Below are positions 35,101 through 47,179 of a DNA stretch of 64,000 nucleotides, piece by piece. The first letter of the stretch is position 1; every line of letters begins with the position of its first letter. A program made the position numbers and the translations under genes. Source of the DNA: Mercenaria mercenaria. Its lineage: Eukaryota > Mollusca > Bivalvia > Venerida > Veneridae. Under the pieces are notes generated by a model. That model was not told the origin of the DNA and did no database searches. It saw only the letters and a program-made list of their open reading frames with translations. The stretch lies in contig NC_069363.1 of the NCBI RefSeq assembly GCF_021730395.1, positions 59,763,001-59,827,000 of the forward strand, read 5' to 3'.

Positions 35101-37875
35101 CAAGTTCTAATTTTGATCCTTTTGGATAGTTTTACTAAAGTTTTGTCCCTTACACTTATTTTAATTTTCCATACGTCTTTTGCCTGATGGATAGAAATAT
35201 TTAGCTTGTTTTTGGTATTGAGGTGTGAAATGAGTATCTACAGGTTGGGTTTTACTTTGATTCCAGAAGAATGGTCTGTAGAAGAGTTTTGGCTTTTTCA
35301 CTTAAGTTGATAGAGGTTCATGTCATTGCTTCATTTCATCATTTTGGAAGTTAAGAGATAATTATAAAATGGAATTATATGAGGCACTGCAGGGCGCAGC
35401 CCGAGTGATACAATATTATGCATCTGAATGACGAACAATCAGTTTATTCAAGAGCAAATAGCTAAATTGAGATATATTATTTCGATTCTAACATGTTACC
35501 AAGGATTTTTAAGTACATCCTTGACGACATCCATCAAATGTTTGCCTGTTTTCTGTTGGTTTCTTTTCCAGCGCGCCACCATGCTGTATAAAGGCTATGA
35601 GGTAATAATTGTGACATCAGAAAAATGAATTGTTTTATAATAACACACAATTTTCAGCCTTTGTTTAATAGGAAAATGAATGTCATGTACATGTATTTAA
35701 GCTGTTTCTGTCATATTAAACATTAAACAAAGTTTATGGGATGATATACTCATTAATATTCATTGTGTCATTCCATGTCATTATGTGTGTAACATTGATT
35801 AACAATTAATTAACAAACTTTATAGCAGGTGTATTACATTGTGTTATAATGAGGAATGTGTCTGCCTGGACTGCACTTGTCATTTTGATAATAAAACAGA
35901 TCATTGTCATAATACACCAGTTAACACTGCAAATGATCTAGAATATCATAAAAAAAATCGGATCCCCATTTGTATAATAGGGTAATAGGTCTCTACTGGT
36001 ATAATGCCCATATTATTTTAATAACCCTAGATAGCAGTTATTTGTAGAATATTGGAGTCCAATTTTTAGTGGTTTTCCAGTTTCAGTAGTAAATGAAAAC
36101 TTCGTTGGGTATTATGTAAAACACATTGATCCTTCAGTAAATGGCACACCTTTAATCTCAAGCCAACTGGATTGCTTCAAGACATGACCAGCAGGGTTCA
36201 AACCACCAAAAGAAGAAAAGGGCGAGTTACCTGGTGTCAGCATTGAGCAACCTTAAATACTCAACCATAGAGGCTCCAAATACTCAACCATGGAGGCTCC
36301 AAATAGGTTAAAATAATCAAAGTAATGGAATGGAAAGAATGTAGAGAAATTTGTTATGAAACTTTAATCTTAAGCAAAACAATCCTTAAGCATTATATAA
36401 GCAGGCAACTATAAGAATTTGATGCAAAATAGGCTAGTAGTATCTAGAGATAATGTCAGAACAATTTATCTAATTCTAGCAGAAAGTCTTATCCATGTTT
36501 TACAAAATTCTAACAGAATTTTTTAAAACCCAATGTTTGAGGACGGTGGTTAGCATGTGAAAAAAATCCTCATAGGTATTATGTAGTTTTATTATATCGG
36601 ATTTCTGTCTGGTTGCAGATTTTGTCATAGAAGACTCAAAATTGAGATAGAATTTTCTGAGGACCGGATTGCAATAGCTGCATTATAAGTCCTATACCCA
36701 TTACAGGCCTAAATAATTGTTTGAAACTTCTCTCAAATTTATAAGTAGGGTGGGTAGTACTTCTGTTGTTTTGTATTTTTTTGTTGTTGTTTTTTTTTTG
36801 GTAGGACATTAGAATTGTCAATGTTTGAAACAAAGGTCAGAAATTATAGAACTAATTAATAGAAAATAGATGTGATATACCAGCAGATTAAGAGTTATTT
36901 TACATTTCTTCTCCTTTAAAACTTCCCCCTTGCTAAATTATGCTACAAAAATAGGAAGAAACCTTTTTGGAAGGGGTTTTATCTAGGTCGATCAGGCCAG
37001 ACAGTTGAAACTCTAAAAAAATTTTGAGGCATTTGAAACAAGTACATGTAATGTCATTGTGATCAAATTGTCACAGTTGATAGTGATGTTTATTACGTCT
37101 CGTGTTTATTTACAGGAGCATGCCCAACCAAGAATGCCAGTTTATCATCCCTCACCAAATGTGAGCCGTACAGCCAGTCAGCTGACAGAGGAGGAACAAG
37201 TCAAAATTGCTAAGAGACTTGGACTTATTAGTCACCTTCCAACAGGGATATATGATGGCACTTCAAAGAAGGGAAAAGAGTATGTATACTTATGCATGTG
37301 GTTCTTACAATGTTTTAAAGGCAGTAATCAGTGCATTTGGTTTTTACGATGTTTTAAAGGCAGTAATCAATGCATTTGGTTCTTACGATGTTTTAAAGAC
37401 AGTAATCAATGCATTTGGTTCTTACGATGTTTTAAAGGCAGAAATCAATGCATTTGGTTCTTAAGATGTTTTAAAGGCCGTAATCAATGCATAAATTTGG
37501 TTCTTAAGATGTTTTAAAGGCAGTAATCAATGCATTTGGTTCTTAAGATGTTTTAAAGGCAGTAATCAATGCGTAAATTTGGTTCTTACGATGTTTTAAA
37601 GGCAGTAATCAATGCATAAATTTGGTTCTTACGATGTTTAAAAGGCAGTAAAATTAAGTTGCTTAAATTATTCATAAACTTTTTATTTTTGTTTTGTTTA
37701 CAGGTGTGTTATATGCATGGGAGACTTTAGTGTTGGTGAACAGTTGCGCATTTTACCCTGTATGCATTCATACCATAAAGACTGTATAGATGACTGGTTA
37801 ATGAGATCGTTCACCTGTCCATCGTGTATGGAACCAGTCGACGCAGCCCTCTTATCAACTTATGAAACCAGTTAG
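32130..37875 (+). CDS. RNF11: RING finger protein 11 (RNF11), E3 ligase adaptor
   Basis: RING-H2 protein that partners with NEDD4-family ligases and the A20/ITCH complex on endosomal membranes in vertebrates. Exons: 32130-32237, 37116-37279 and 37704-37875 (444 nt, 147 aa; human is 154). Residues 1-4 are MGNC, the myristoylation/palmitoylation signal, followed by DDISLLRG. Residues 31-35 are PPPPY, the WW-domain ligand. Exon 2 gives MPVYHPSPNVSRTASQLTEE and a helical linker. Exon 3 gives the RING-H2 domain: CVIC, then LPCMHSYHKDC, IDDWLMRSFTC and PSCMEPVDAALL, with all eight zinc ligands (C3H2C3) present. Intron 1 (about 4.9 kb) starts with GC rather than GT. A GT donor 3 nt further on would create an immediate stop, so GC-AG splicing is the only reading that keeps the protein. 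Intron 2 contains a 39-bp minisatellite. A polyadenylation signal AATAAA lies at 38129. Confidence 0.97.
32704..32965 (-). mobile_element. tRNA-headed SINE in RNF11 intron 1, minus strand
   Basis: On the minus strand it starts AGTCAGTGGCACAGTGGTTA (A box) followed by GTCTGGGTTCGACTCTTGG (B box). The body continues to TGCGTTAAACAAGAAA. Head and body differ from the other SINEs in this window. Confidence 0.6.
33643..34186. repeat. 56-bp minisatellite in RNF11 intron 1
   Basis: About nine and a half near-identical units: GTAAAGGTGAAACTGTTTCT, GTGGTGTTC(G/A)TCTTCAAGGT, TCTCTGGTATAAACTA. The G/A variant switches once along the array, and one unit is truncated near 34130. Confidence 0.9.
34330..34900. 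repeat. Degenerate tandem repeat, about 130-150 bp
   Basis: Recurring 'TTTGGTCACAATGTTTATG.GCAT', 'ATATCTC', 'GGAGTTATTACCCTTGA.TTA' and 'AAAATTG.CA.TGTCTG' blocks, four to five eroded units. Confidence 0.55.
35572..35601 (+). other. Candidate 30-nt cassette microexon in RNF11 intron 1
   Basis: A 30-nt stretch is bounded on the left by a strong pyrimidine tract ending TTTCTTTTCCAG and on the right by GTAATA. It is phase 0, as are both neighbouring exon ends, so its inclusion would add RATMLYKGYE between the PPPPYQ of exon 1 and the EHAQPRM of exon 2 without a frameshift. That is next to the WW-binding motif. No transcript evidence is available; the case rests on signal strength and phase. 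Confidence 0.4.
37290..37655. repeat. 39-bp minisatellite in RNF11 intron 2
   Basis: Units GTTTTAAAGGCAGTAATCAA, TGCATTTGGTTCTTACGAT repeat eight or nine times; later ones carry a short AAAT insertion. The period is 13 codons, and the first five units stay open in the frame of RNF11 exon 2. Confidence 0.9.
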
Positions 37876-38128
37876 TGATTCAGTGTGCAATGTGTTGGAA
37901 TGTTACGTAATGCTACAGTTTCATTGTAGATGGAGAAGGGCAACAGTTACTTGTTTGGACAAAAGAGAGAAAATTAAGCTGGTTCACTAAAGAATTGTAA
38001 TCAGTGATATTTTTTTTGTTTCAGCTAGGAATAGTTACCCTTCACTTAGTACTGTAAATAGCGGCCCTGAAACAATACCGTATTGAATTGTGAGATGCAG
38101 TTGACGCATTTATGTCCAAAATGGTCAT

Positions 38129-38134
38129 AATAAA
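38129..38134 (+). promoter_or_regulatory. Polyadenylation signal candidate for RNF11
   Basis: AATAAA occurs 254 nt after the RNF11 stop and upstream of the transposon that starts at 38350. Confidence 0.45.
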
Positions 38135-38775
38135 TTAATTTTTCATGAAGAGTTTGCGCCAATTGGATGAACACATTGGAAGGTTGTGATAAGTGTAGCA
38201 GTTAGCTCTCCATGCATCTTAAAGTTGCCAAAATTAACATTTTTTTCAAAATGGAAATTTTGTCAAAAAAACTTAATGTGAATATTTGATGAAATTTTTT
38301 GCTTTTGGATGACATTCAGTCAGTTTCCTATGTAGCATTTCCTCTGTATTAGTGTTTTTCCTAGGCATTTTCAGCGTGGCGCCGCGCCATGCCCCTTTTC
38401 CCGCGCGCCACGCTGCCCTCCAAGAGGTCCGTATGCGCCACGTGCCTTTTGAATTGCCCACTTACAACTAATTATCATAAAAATGTCATTGTGTTAATAA
38501 TTTCTTACCCGTAATTAATGAATGACACACGACACAGGAAGCCGGCTCGTGTATTTCACGATTCGCATAGCGGGTGACATGAATCGAGTGACGTAATCAT
38601 GACAGCGTGTGCTCGCTTTTCGGTCACTTTATCTTTGATCAATATTGATAACAATTATCAAATTCGAAGTTGAAATCTAATGATTCAAGCGTTATTTTTT
38701 CACACTTCGCTGTTTGGAAGTTTAATGCGATATTGCAATATTAATTGTAATAATTAGTTCTGTTAAGATTCAAAC

Positions 38776-39805
38776 ATGCCGTCTGCTAAACGTAGGCTCT
38801 CGCAATTGGAAAAAGGAAACGCAAAAATTGCCAAAAACAACATGTCAGTGTTTGGATTTTTGTCACGGAATGATTCCGAGTAAGTATCTTTTAAAACCAT
38901 TTTTTTTTTCTCGTAAATTTCTCGTAAAACGATTTATGAATTGTTGTTTGTATTGTCTTTCGTAAAATTCTGGAAAACTGTTATTGATACATGATATCTA
39001 CAGAGACGCACATACACACGTTTTTCTTTTCTTTTAGTAAACGTATTACTAGTATTATAAATTATGAATATTAAATTAAGCAAATATGTCAAACAATAGA
39101 AAAGAAAATGAACGCCGTGAAATATAAATGTCGGCATCGAAACCGCAAATGATTATTAGCATTTTCTTTCGTAAAATATGGGAAAACTATCATTCCTACA
39201 AGATATTTACAGGGACGCACATACAAACGAATTTTTATTCTTTTAGTTAACGTATCAACATAAATTAAGAATATTAAACTAAGCAAATGGGTGAAAATAG
39301 TAGAAAGATGTACAATATAAAATGAACGCCGTAAAATGTAAATTTCGGCATCGAAACCCGCAAATGATTGCCTCTTACGGAACGTGTGCCTGTATGTGCA
39401 TAGTCGTATTTTTTGTTGTTGTTGTTTTTTAAATTCTTCTCATGTGGTTGTTTTTAATATTGAGAAAAAATGCATAAGACTGATTATTAGAAGTAGAATA
39501 TACGTCGTGCGTAAGAAGAAAAAGAAACGGGAACAATTCAAGGCCATTTTTATGATTTTTGTATACTTCCTAGAATTATAAAATCTGTTATTCGGTCTAT
39601 GCAATTAATGTTTATTTTTGTGTGTTTTTTTTCTCTCTCCAGAGCCAGTGCAGACACAACAAACGACAATGCGTCTGTCCCGACCACTGTGCAGCCGAGT
39701 CAAGGTACAGAATATCCAGACCTTGATCAAAGAAAGAAAAATTCTGGCCATGGTACCCAGTTCAACACGAAATGGCAAGATGGTCACCCTTTGCTAGTGT
39801 GTTAA
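38776..39805 (+). CDS. Spliced N-terminal zinc-finger-like fragment inside the hAT-like element
   Basis: Exons 38776-38879 and 39643-39805 join in frame (GTAAGT donor; CTCTCTCCAG acceptor) to give 88 aa. It starts MPSAKRRLSQLEKGNAKIAK and ends KKNSGHGTQFNTKWQDGHP, then LLVC and a stop. In another frame just downstream, 39811-39870 reads DGHKFEAMYCSVCSKW. A basic Ser/Lys N-terminus followed by F(N/D)..W and a CxxC is the pattern of TTF-type zinc-finger N-termini in ZNF862/C17orf113-like, hAT-derived proteins. No catalytic hAT domain follows before the 3' end. Either a truncated transposase remnant or a short retained product. Confidence 0.55.
38956..39370. repeat. Tandem duplication, about 205 bp, two copies
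   Basis: TTTCGTAAAAT.(C)TGGAAAACT, ACAG.GACGCACATACA.ACG and GAACGCCGT(G)AAAT.TAAAT, then CGGCATCGAAACC(C)GCAAAT occur in the same order in both halves, within the intron of the transposon gene fragment. Confidence 0.7.
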
Positions 39806-41209
39806 AGAGATGAGCCCAGATGGGCATAAATTTGAGGCAATGTACTGTTCTGTGTGTAGCAAGTGGTGATTCTTGACCAGAATCTGCTAGATACATATTT
39901 AAACTGGAAATATTTGCATTCAATTGTGTGTTGAAGAAAGTTTAGGAAATTAACTAAACAAAGTCAGCAAATTGTATTAACTTCAATAAAATTAATTATA
40001 ACTGTTTAAAAAATAGCTGTTTAATAAACTATAGTTGGCCAAAGGTCAGAAAGTCAGCAAATTGTATTAACTCATATGTTTCATTTGATATGATGATGTA
40101 TTTACAATTAATGATCAATTGTATTAACTTTGATATAATTAATGATCTGTTTGTAAAATGGAAAAAGAAATTGTGTGTTTAAGAATATAAAGTAGGCCTA
40201 TGTTAAGAAAGTCAACCAATAGTATTAACTGACATGCTTTATTTGATAGGTCTTATGTGTACTATATGAAATAATGTTCTTTTTGTAAAAGAGTGAATTA
40301 AATTGTGTGTTTAAGACATTGTTGTTACTTTTTGTTCATCAAAGTTCAATGATCTAAAATGACTGATAAAATGTCCTTTTTGCATAGCGAACCGCGGAAA
40401 AGTGCCCTTATGCCCCAGCAGCACCACGCCCCATTCTGGTCCTGGGAAAAACACTATGTATATTATAAAAGCTCTAAAGTACTTGCATGTAAACTATACA
40501 TTACCTGCCAGTTCTGCAGTTCATTTGGATTGTTTCGAACTACATCATTATAGCAAAATGATGTTATAATATTCTAAATTTATAACTTGATATTATGCTT
40601 ATACCATTAGGGCTCCAGATCAGATTAGTTTTTGAATAATTTACACTTTCATTTCAAACAGGTACTTGTTTATTTTCAAAAATGAAGAATGAAAAAATCT
40701 GCTTGATTTTAGAGAAAACAGAAAGCATTATCGCTCATATTCTTCAAACAAAATTTAAAAAAATACAAATGTTGTATAAAGAACAGTTGTTTTATAAATA
40801 TGTACATTATAGATGCCACATTCTTTTTAGGGTACTACTAAAACTCAACATTTGGGGGAAAATTACGAGAAACATTTTAAAGAACAAAGTACAAAATGTA
40901 GTCATTGACTTACAAAATGATCTGCAGCCCTGCAGTGCCGTTAGGTAGGGTATGGTTATTAAGGGTAGCACATTGATGTAAAAAGTGATGTTTTTGATAT
41001 GGAGGCTGACATTAAGTTTGCTTAATTCGTTGCAGCAATATTGCTTTAACCTGAAATTGTTGCAGAGCTGGTATTTTATTTATCTGGGCATATTTTAAAA
41101 GGCTTATCAATGCATTTGATAGATGTCCTTTCTTGTTCGTAATCTCATAATTAGTGATTTGTTTATGCACAGTCATTTGTGCCATGCATAGTGTAAAACC
41201 TGTTGATAA

Positions 41210-42115
41210 AAACCATTGTGTGTTGTGTAGTTAATATTGATAAACATCGATGTTTGTTAGTGAAGCTGTGTATGCATTATCCTTGATACTTGTCGGTGAT
41301 GAGTGTATAGTCATTGATAAACACAACTGTTTGCAGTGTTATTGATAAACACTATGGAGTGTATAGTCATTGATAAACACAACTGTTTGCAGTGTTATTG
41401 GTAAACACTATGGAGTGTATAGTCATTGATAAACACAACTGTTTGCAGTGTTATTGATAAACACTTTTGAGTGTATAGTCATTGATAAACACAATTGTTT
41501 GCAGTGTTATTGATAAACACTATGGAGTGTATAATCATTGATAAACACAACTGTATGCAGTGTTATTGCTAAACACTTCCGAGTGTAAAGACATTGATAA
41601 ACACAAATGTTTGCCTTGTTATTGATAAACACTGTGTAAAGTCATTGAATAACACAAACATATGCAGTGATATTAACACAAATGTGTGTAGTGATATTGA
41701 TAAACACTGATGAGTGTATAATCAATATTTGCAGTGCTACTGATAAACACTGATAGTGTATAGTCATTGATGAAACACTGATGGTGTATAGTGATTGATG
41801 AAACACTGATGAGTGTATAGTCATTGATGAAACACTGGAGTGTATAGTGATTGATGAAACACTGATGAGTGTATAGTCATTGATGAAACACTGATGAGTG
41901 TATAGTCATTGATGAAACACTGATGAGTGTATAGTGATTGATGAAACACTGATGAGTGTATAGTGATTGATGAAACACTGACGGTGTATAGTCATTGATG
42001 AAACACTGATGAGTGTATAGTCATTGATGAAACACTGATGAGTGTATAGTCATTGATGAAACACTGATGAGTGTATAGTGATGGATAAACTCCAGTGTTT
42101 GTAGTGTGATTGATA
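41210..42115. repeat. Two-phase minisatellite (56 bp, then 29 bp)
   Basis: 41300-41620: units of about 56 bp, GTGTATAGTCATTGATAAAC, ACAACTGTTTGCAGTGTTAT, TGATAAACACTATGGA. 41740-42080: about eleven units of 29 bp, CATTGATGAAACACTGATGA, GTGTATAGT. The 29-bp unit is a collapsed half of the 56-bp unit, with degenerate units between them. Confidence 0.85.
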
Positions 42116-42119
42116 AATA

Positions 42120-44800
42120 CTGTTATATTTAGCATCATTGAATGGGTGTGTAAATGAAGAAAGCATACATTACATATCTAATTAAAAGAAAAGTTTAAGA
42201 TTTGGAAACCTGACATTTCTCCATCTATTTGCCATCTTGTATTTTTTTTTTTTTTTTTTGTATTTTTGGATTGAGGACAACAGAAAGTGTCTGCGAAATA
42301 GAGCAGAGTTTTCAAACAAGTACCGGTATACTGTATTCACCATATTATTTTCTTAACACTGCATAGTTTTCGTTTTCTATTTGCAGCCTAAGAGAATATC
42401 TAGCAATGGTGATTTTTAAGAGGTTTTATATGCTATATTTGTCTGTAACAGATTAAAGGGAAATGAATGCCTTATTACATGAAGAAACTTTTCTTTACTT
42501 AGTTACACTGAAATTTTGTTTTATGTTGCCATTTTTTTTTTGTAACATTGTTACTCTTTGATATATTTTGAAAATTCTTTCACCACAATGAATTAAGAGC
42601 AAGTAGGCTATATGTGTGAACAGTGTTGCCTTTCACTTTAAAACAATGAAAAATACAAAATAACTGTTTTGAAGCATTTTGAACTACATGTATTCTAATT
42701 TTAAATATCACAGTGCCTATAAGTTCATGAGACAAATATTGTGATATCCTCTGATTGAGATTGAGAAAGTTGGCTTGTACACCATATTTAAGAAAAGGAA
42801 ATTAGGATTGTTTAGAAACATTGACCTCTCCCTCGTATCAGTTGGATGGTTCCATTCATGATTTGGATTAACCATTTAGAATTTTTACATTTTTGTCATA
42901 TGAAGTTGTTACTGCAAATTTAAAGGAAGTATTAACGTTGTTGGTATACATATTGTTCAGTACAAAGTCTGTATGTGAGAGAGTGGGGTTTCCAAATCAT
43001 AAAATGTTTTTTTCTTGTCTTTCATGTTACATTAACCATAAATAGTCATAATGCACTTCTAGAATTTCTAGATGGTAAAATGTAGACTTAAAAATGCATT
43101 TACAAAAATGCAGAGTTCACTAAAAGACCCTTGAGATTGTACAAAAAAAAATGTGCTGATCAGTAAGTTATGCTTACAACTGCTTAATTCCTTCTTTTGG
43201 AATATTGCACGAAGACACCAGACCTAAACTTTCTATGTTGTGCATTAGAAAAAAGTATGTATGTTCTTGCTGCTATGTTAGAATTCCTTTGTTGGTAAGT
43301 CTGATGTAGATAATATGTAAATCCAACATAGAAATTGTTTACATTTAGTAATGTAATATCCAAGGCTTATGCAAATAGATCATAGATATGTGTTTTTCAT
43401 TTACATATTACTTTCCTTCATAAGAGCTTTGGCTGATGCTGAATATACCATATATTCCCTTATTAATGCCCCAGGGGATGTTACCTTTTGCAAATGAGAA
43501 AGTTTATTAAATTACTAAAGACCCTAAAATATATTTTTCTTTTTATAGTGTTAAATATAAATCTTAAGTCCAGCTTTTGATGAATGATTATAGCCCTTAT
43601 AGCAAAATTTTAGTCACTTATGACCTAAATTAACTTCTTTTAATGTTAGAGGTGTTACGTTTATACGGGATGTTAACTAAGGAATATATGGTATGATAAA
43701 ACATGTATGGATAAGTTAAGCTTTCAGTACTTTATTCATATTTGGAAAATGTTGAAAATACAAAGTGGATTTTTTTTTCTGCAGTTGTTTTAGAAATATG
43801 TATTTATGTGTATTTCCTGCTTTCAAAGAGTTAATAATTAAAAGTGCCTGTGAAGCAATGTAGAAATTGTCTGACTTACTGGCTGGTCTGTGATAATTAT
43901 GATCTCCTGTTTGGCAAGAATTATATATTACCGAGTTTCAGTGAGAAAAACCATTCACCAGTCATACGGTCTTTAATAGAAGGGTTTCTAGTCAAGAAAT
44001 ATTAAAGTTTCTTACATATTCATATGATTAAAATGATGGGTTTTTTAAAGCAAAAATACTTTGAAAGCTGTAGGATGCTAATCTGAATGTTAAAGACCAA
44101 TAATGGAACATAACATTGTCATTGGCTGATCTCAAGGCTGGTTAAAGAAACAACTAATCAAAAGATGGAACCTTAAGCCATGCCTGATATGGAAATTTCC
44201 CCCCTGAAAAAAAAAAAAAAACAACTAATTTTAATCTGACTTGTATGATTTCTGCAAGCAGATTGTGTCCAATTTTATGCAATTTTTCAATGAAATAATT
44301 TACAAGAAAAGTCTTTGGTATATACTATATATTTATTGTTCTTAATGATACAAGTACATTGTTTTAACTGAATTTGTAGTAAAGCCTATAAAAAGGTAAG
44401 GGTAGTCTCCTTGGAAGCATTGAGCACTTTGTTTGGAGCCCAGTCCGTTAACTGCGGCTTTTGATTGGTTGATTTTAAACTCAGACTTGACCAGTGACAG
44501 GGCTGCATTTTGAGACTGGTCTCCAAAACTCAACTTTATAGCCTTTGACCTTGGTTTTGTATTATTTCTGCATGAATGTTCAGAATTCCTTGTATTATTA
44601 TTTGTCTCATTTTGTCTTGGATACATGAATATATGTACAATATTATTGTCATTATTATAATATGTGTTGTGTAAGTGTTTATAGTTGGCTAGTTTGGAAG
44701 TACCTTTGTTAAATTTCTATTGTGTTCAGATATTCAGTGTACTTATTATATGGTATTTTATCAATTTTGTATTGTCAAAAATAGAGATGCTCATATTGAT
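42120..44800. other. No gene recognised
   Basis: AT-rich intergenic sequence with poly-T runs (42241-42260); no exon or repeat ends supported. Confidence 0.45.
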
Positions 44801-44804
44801 CTGT

Positions 44805-44987
44805 TTAACCATTACCCTGCTAAATTTCTAAAATGGATTGGTTCATCATTCAGTTTGGGCAGTACCACTTATTATTCAAAGGGTTGTTTGCTGAAAATGT
44901 ACTGACTGCAGACTGACTTTCAGGGTGATCTTGGTCTGCACTGGTCACAAAGGTAGAATCACTTGCCGCCAGCAAGCTAAAGGTTAC
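44805..44987 (-). mobile_element. TTAA-bounded MITE (piggyBac-like), copy 4, reversed
   Basis: Left end TTAACCATTACCCTGCTAAA is the family's 3' end read backwards; the right end CCGCCAGCAAGCTAAAGGTTA has a mutated outer TTAA. Lies 101 bp before copy 5, in opposite orientation. Confidence 0.65.
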
Positions 44988-45087
44988 TCGCCCACAGTTT
45001 GGGTGAAATTTTTCAACATATGCATTTCCATGTTCCAAGTTTGGCATAAAATATATGTATGACATAGAAAAATGATAAAGTTAGTGA

Positions 45088-45300
45088 TTAAGCCTTATCA
45101 TGCTGGGCACGATTGATTCTGCCTTTGCGACCAGTGTAGATCATGATCAGCCTGAACATCCATGCAGTCTGATCAAGATCTGTACTGTTCGCTATTCAGC
45201 CAGTATGTTTTTGGTAAACACCCCTTTTAACAGTTAATGGTACTGTCCAAATTGAAAGATGGACAAGTTTATTATAGAAATTTAGCAGGGTAAGGGTTAA
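45088..45300 (+). mobile_element. TTAA-bounded MITE (piggyBac-like), copy 5
   Basis: Begins TTAAGCCTTATCATGCTGG and ends TTTAGCAGGGTAAGGGTTAA; closest in sequence to copies 1 and 3. Confidence 0.7.
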
Positions 45301-46264
45301 GTATTAGATACTTGTAAAATGAAAAGAAGACTGTTGATTATCTTCATTTATTTCAAAAGCTTTGCAATGGTATACTCCCTTTTGCACAATGATTTGGGTT
45401 ATTTATTAGAAAATCATAAGTTTGTACCATTCATCACTTTTACAGTATCCACATTTTATAGATTTTTTTAGGGGAAAAGTTTTCACCTAAAATGTGTGAA
45501 CGAGTCGCTTCAAAGCTGTGCAATTGCTCTCAGTAGCTACACAATTTTCTCTTTTTATGAAATGAAGCAAGGTACTGATCTTAGTATCACCTATTAATTG
45601 ACTAAATAGTATTATTTTTTCTTACTGTTTTTTTTTTTGGGTCTATTATTGTATTAAACCAGATTTGTGCTTTTGTACATTTCATCATAATTGTCTTCTT
45701 ACCAAAATAATTTACATCTAGATTATAATTTCATTTTGCCTTCCATTCTTGTTTTGTGTCATAGTTTTTGTTATTTCTTGATGTGCTTTCTTTATATTCA
45801 TTTCTTTTCAGTTTTGTTGAGCTTTGAATTTATTTATTTCATAGAGTGTATGTGCTAAATGTATACTGCAACAGTGCACTTCTTTTTACATAATGGGTAG
45901 TAACAGTCGGCTAGATGGAGCTTCCTTTTCAGTTTTAAAAAATTACCATTACTTGTTAATAGAGAAAGTTAACTGGAATTTGTGGCCTTATCTTTTCTTA
46001 AAGGTGTTGTTCGAGGCCATCAACTGGATATTTTATTTGTTCAGTTTCCAAAATGTTTGCCGAAAATTTATGGGGTTTTCTTTTCTTGGTGTGTTTGCAT
46101 TGAAGGGGGAGAGGAGAAGGGGAGCAGTTGATGTCCAGCTATTTTAACTGAAACCCCTTATTGCTTTCGGACAATAAGAAAATTTGCTTATATTCTTTTA
46201 AAAACTTTCATAAAATATCATTTATTGTTCTCATTATTGTTATTATGTGTTGGTACCTATATGA

Positions 46265-46425
46265 AAAATTCTCATGCATTATTCAGCCAGCGACTGAAAA
46301 GTTCTCGAGCATTATTCAGCCATTTACTGAAAGTTCTCGTGTGTTATTCAGCCATTTGCTTAAAAGTTCTCCTGCATTATTCAACCACTGTCTAAAACTT
46401 TACTGTGCATTAGTCAGCCAGTAAT
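46265..46425. repeat. Tandem repeat, about 34 bp, five copies
   Basis: 'AGTTCTCGAGCATTATTCAG' and 'CCATTTACTGAAA' with variants. Confidence 0.75.
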
Positions 46426-47179
46426 CAATACCATAAAGAGTTATCTACCATTTGACCATTTGCCATTTCAATTAGAAAATGTTCAATTTTTTTCAAGTAA
46501 GAGCTTGAGCCTTTTGCACTTAGGAAAACAGTCAGGATTCGTGTGATGAAAAAGTGCTTGTTGTATATATTTACAGTCAGACCTATATTAAGCAGGCAGC
46601 CAATGGAGGGGCACAGCATTACTGCTTAAGGCAGATGGCTGTTCAAGAGAAATCAGAGTTACAACAAATGTCAGTTTTTGAAGTTAACTGACTGTGTTAT
46701 AAATGGCTGCTTGATACAGGTGACTGCCGAGACATGTTCAGCTGTAGTCATTTCATATTGTTATATTTTTCATAGTATGTATTTTTCATAGTATGTTTGT
46801 TGAGTGCAATGATATATTTGTTGTAATGGTTGTAATCATTGATAAATTATGCTTTTGTTTTATTAAAATATGTTAAGATTTTCACAGAAGCTTGACTTGT
46901 TCTGTATTTTGATTAAAATATTCCAGTGTTAGACCACCACTCTCAAAAGGTTGAGTGAGCTGGTAAGTATTGTATTTTGTCTGAAAACAAACATAAATGA
47001 GCATGTGATCAGCTGAAACATAAAATGAGGCAGTGTAAGCATGAAATAAATAGGCTGTATAAAGCAGTTTCTACTTTGGAAAAGATAAAGACTTATCTCC
47101 CCTGAACTACAGGTTCAGAATGAACTATTGCAATGCTACTTTATTCGTCATTCGTGGTCTGGCATTAGCTTTTTTCTAT

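Larger units (their letters stand above)
38350..40456 (+). mobile_element. hAT-like DNA transposon, non-autonomous, with gene fragment
   Basis: Inverted ends TAGTGTTTTTCCTAGG (38350-38365) and CCTGGGAAAAACACTA (40441-40456), 15 of 16 bases matching. A 5-bp direct repeat TGTAT lies immediately outside each. GC-rich subterminal sequence follows each end. The end sequence resembles hAT (TAGTG/CAGTG...), but hAT normally makes 8-bp duplications, so the superfamily is tentative. It carries a two-exon gene fragment (38776-39805) and a roughly 205-bp internal tandem duplication (about 38956-39370). Confidence 0.7.

Noticed and set aside
40682-40948. 88-codon open frame after the hAT-like element
   Set aside because: Lysine- and isoleucine-rich low-complexity translation of AT-rich DNA; no exon signals or family match.
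45893-46147. 84-codon open frame starting MGSNSRLDG
   Set aside because: No recognisable domain or splice partners; consistent with chance in T-rich DNA.
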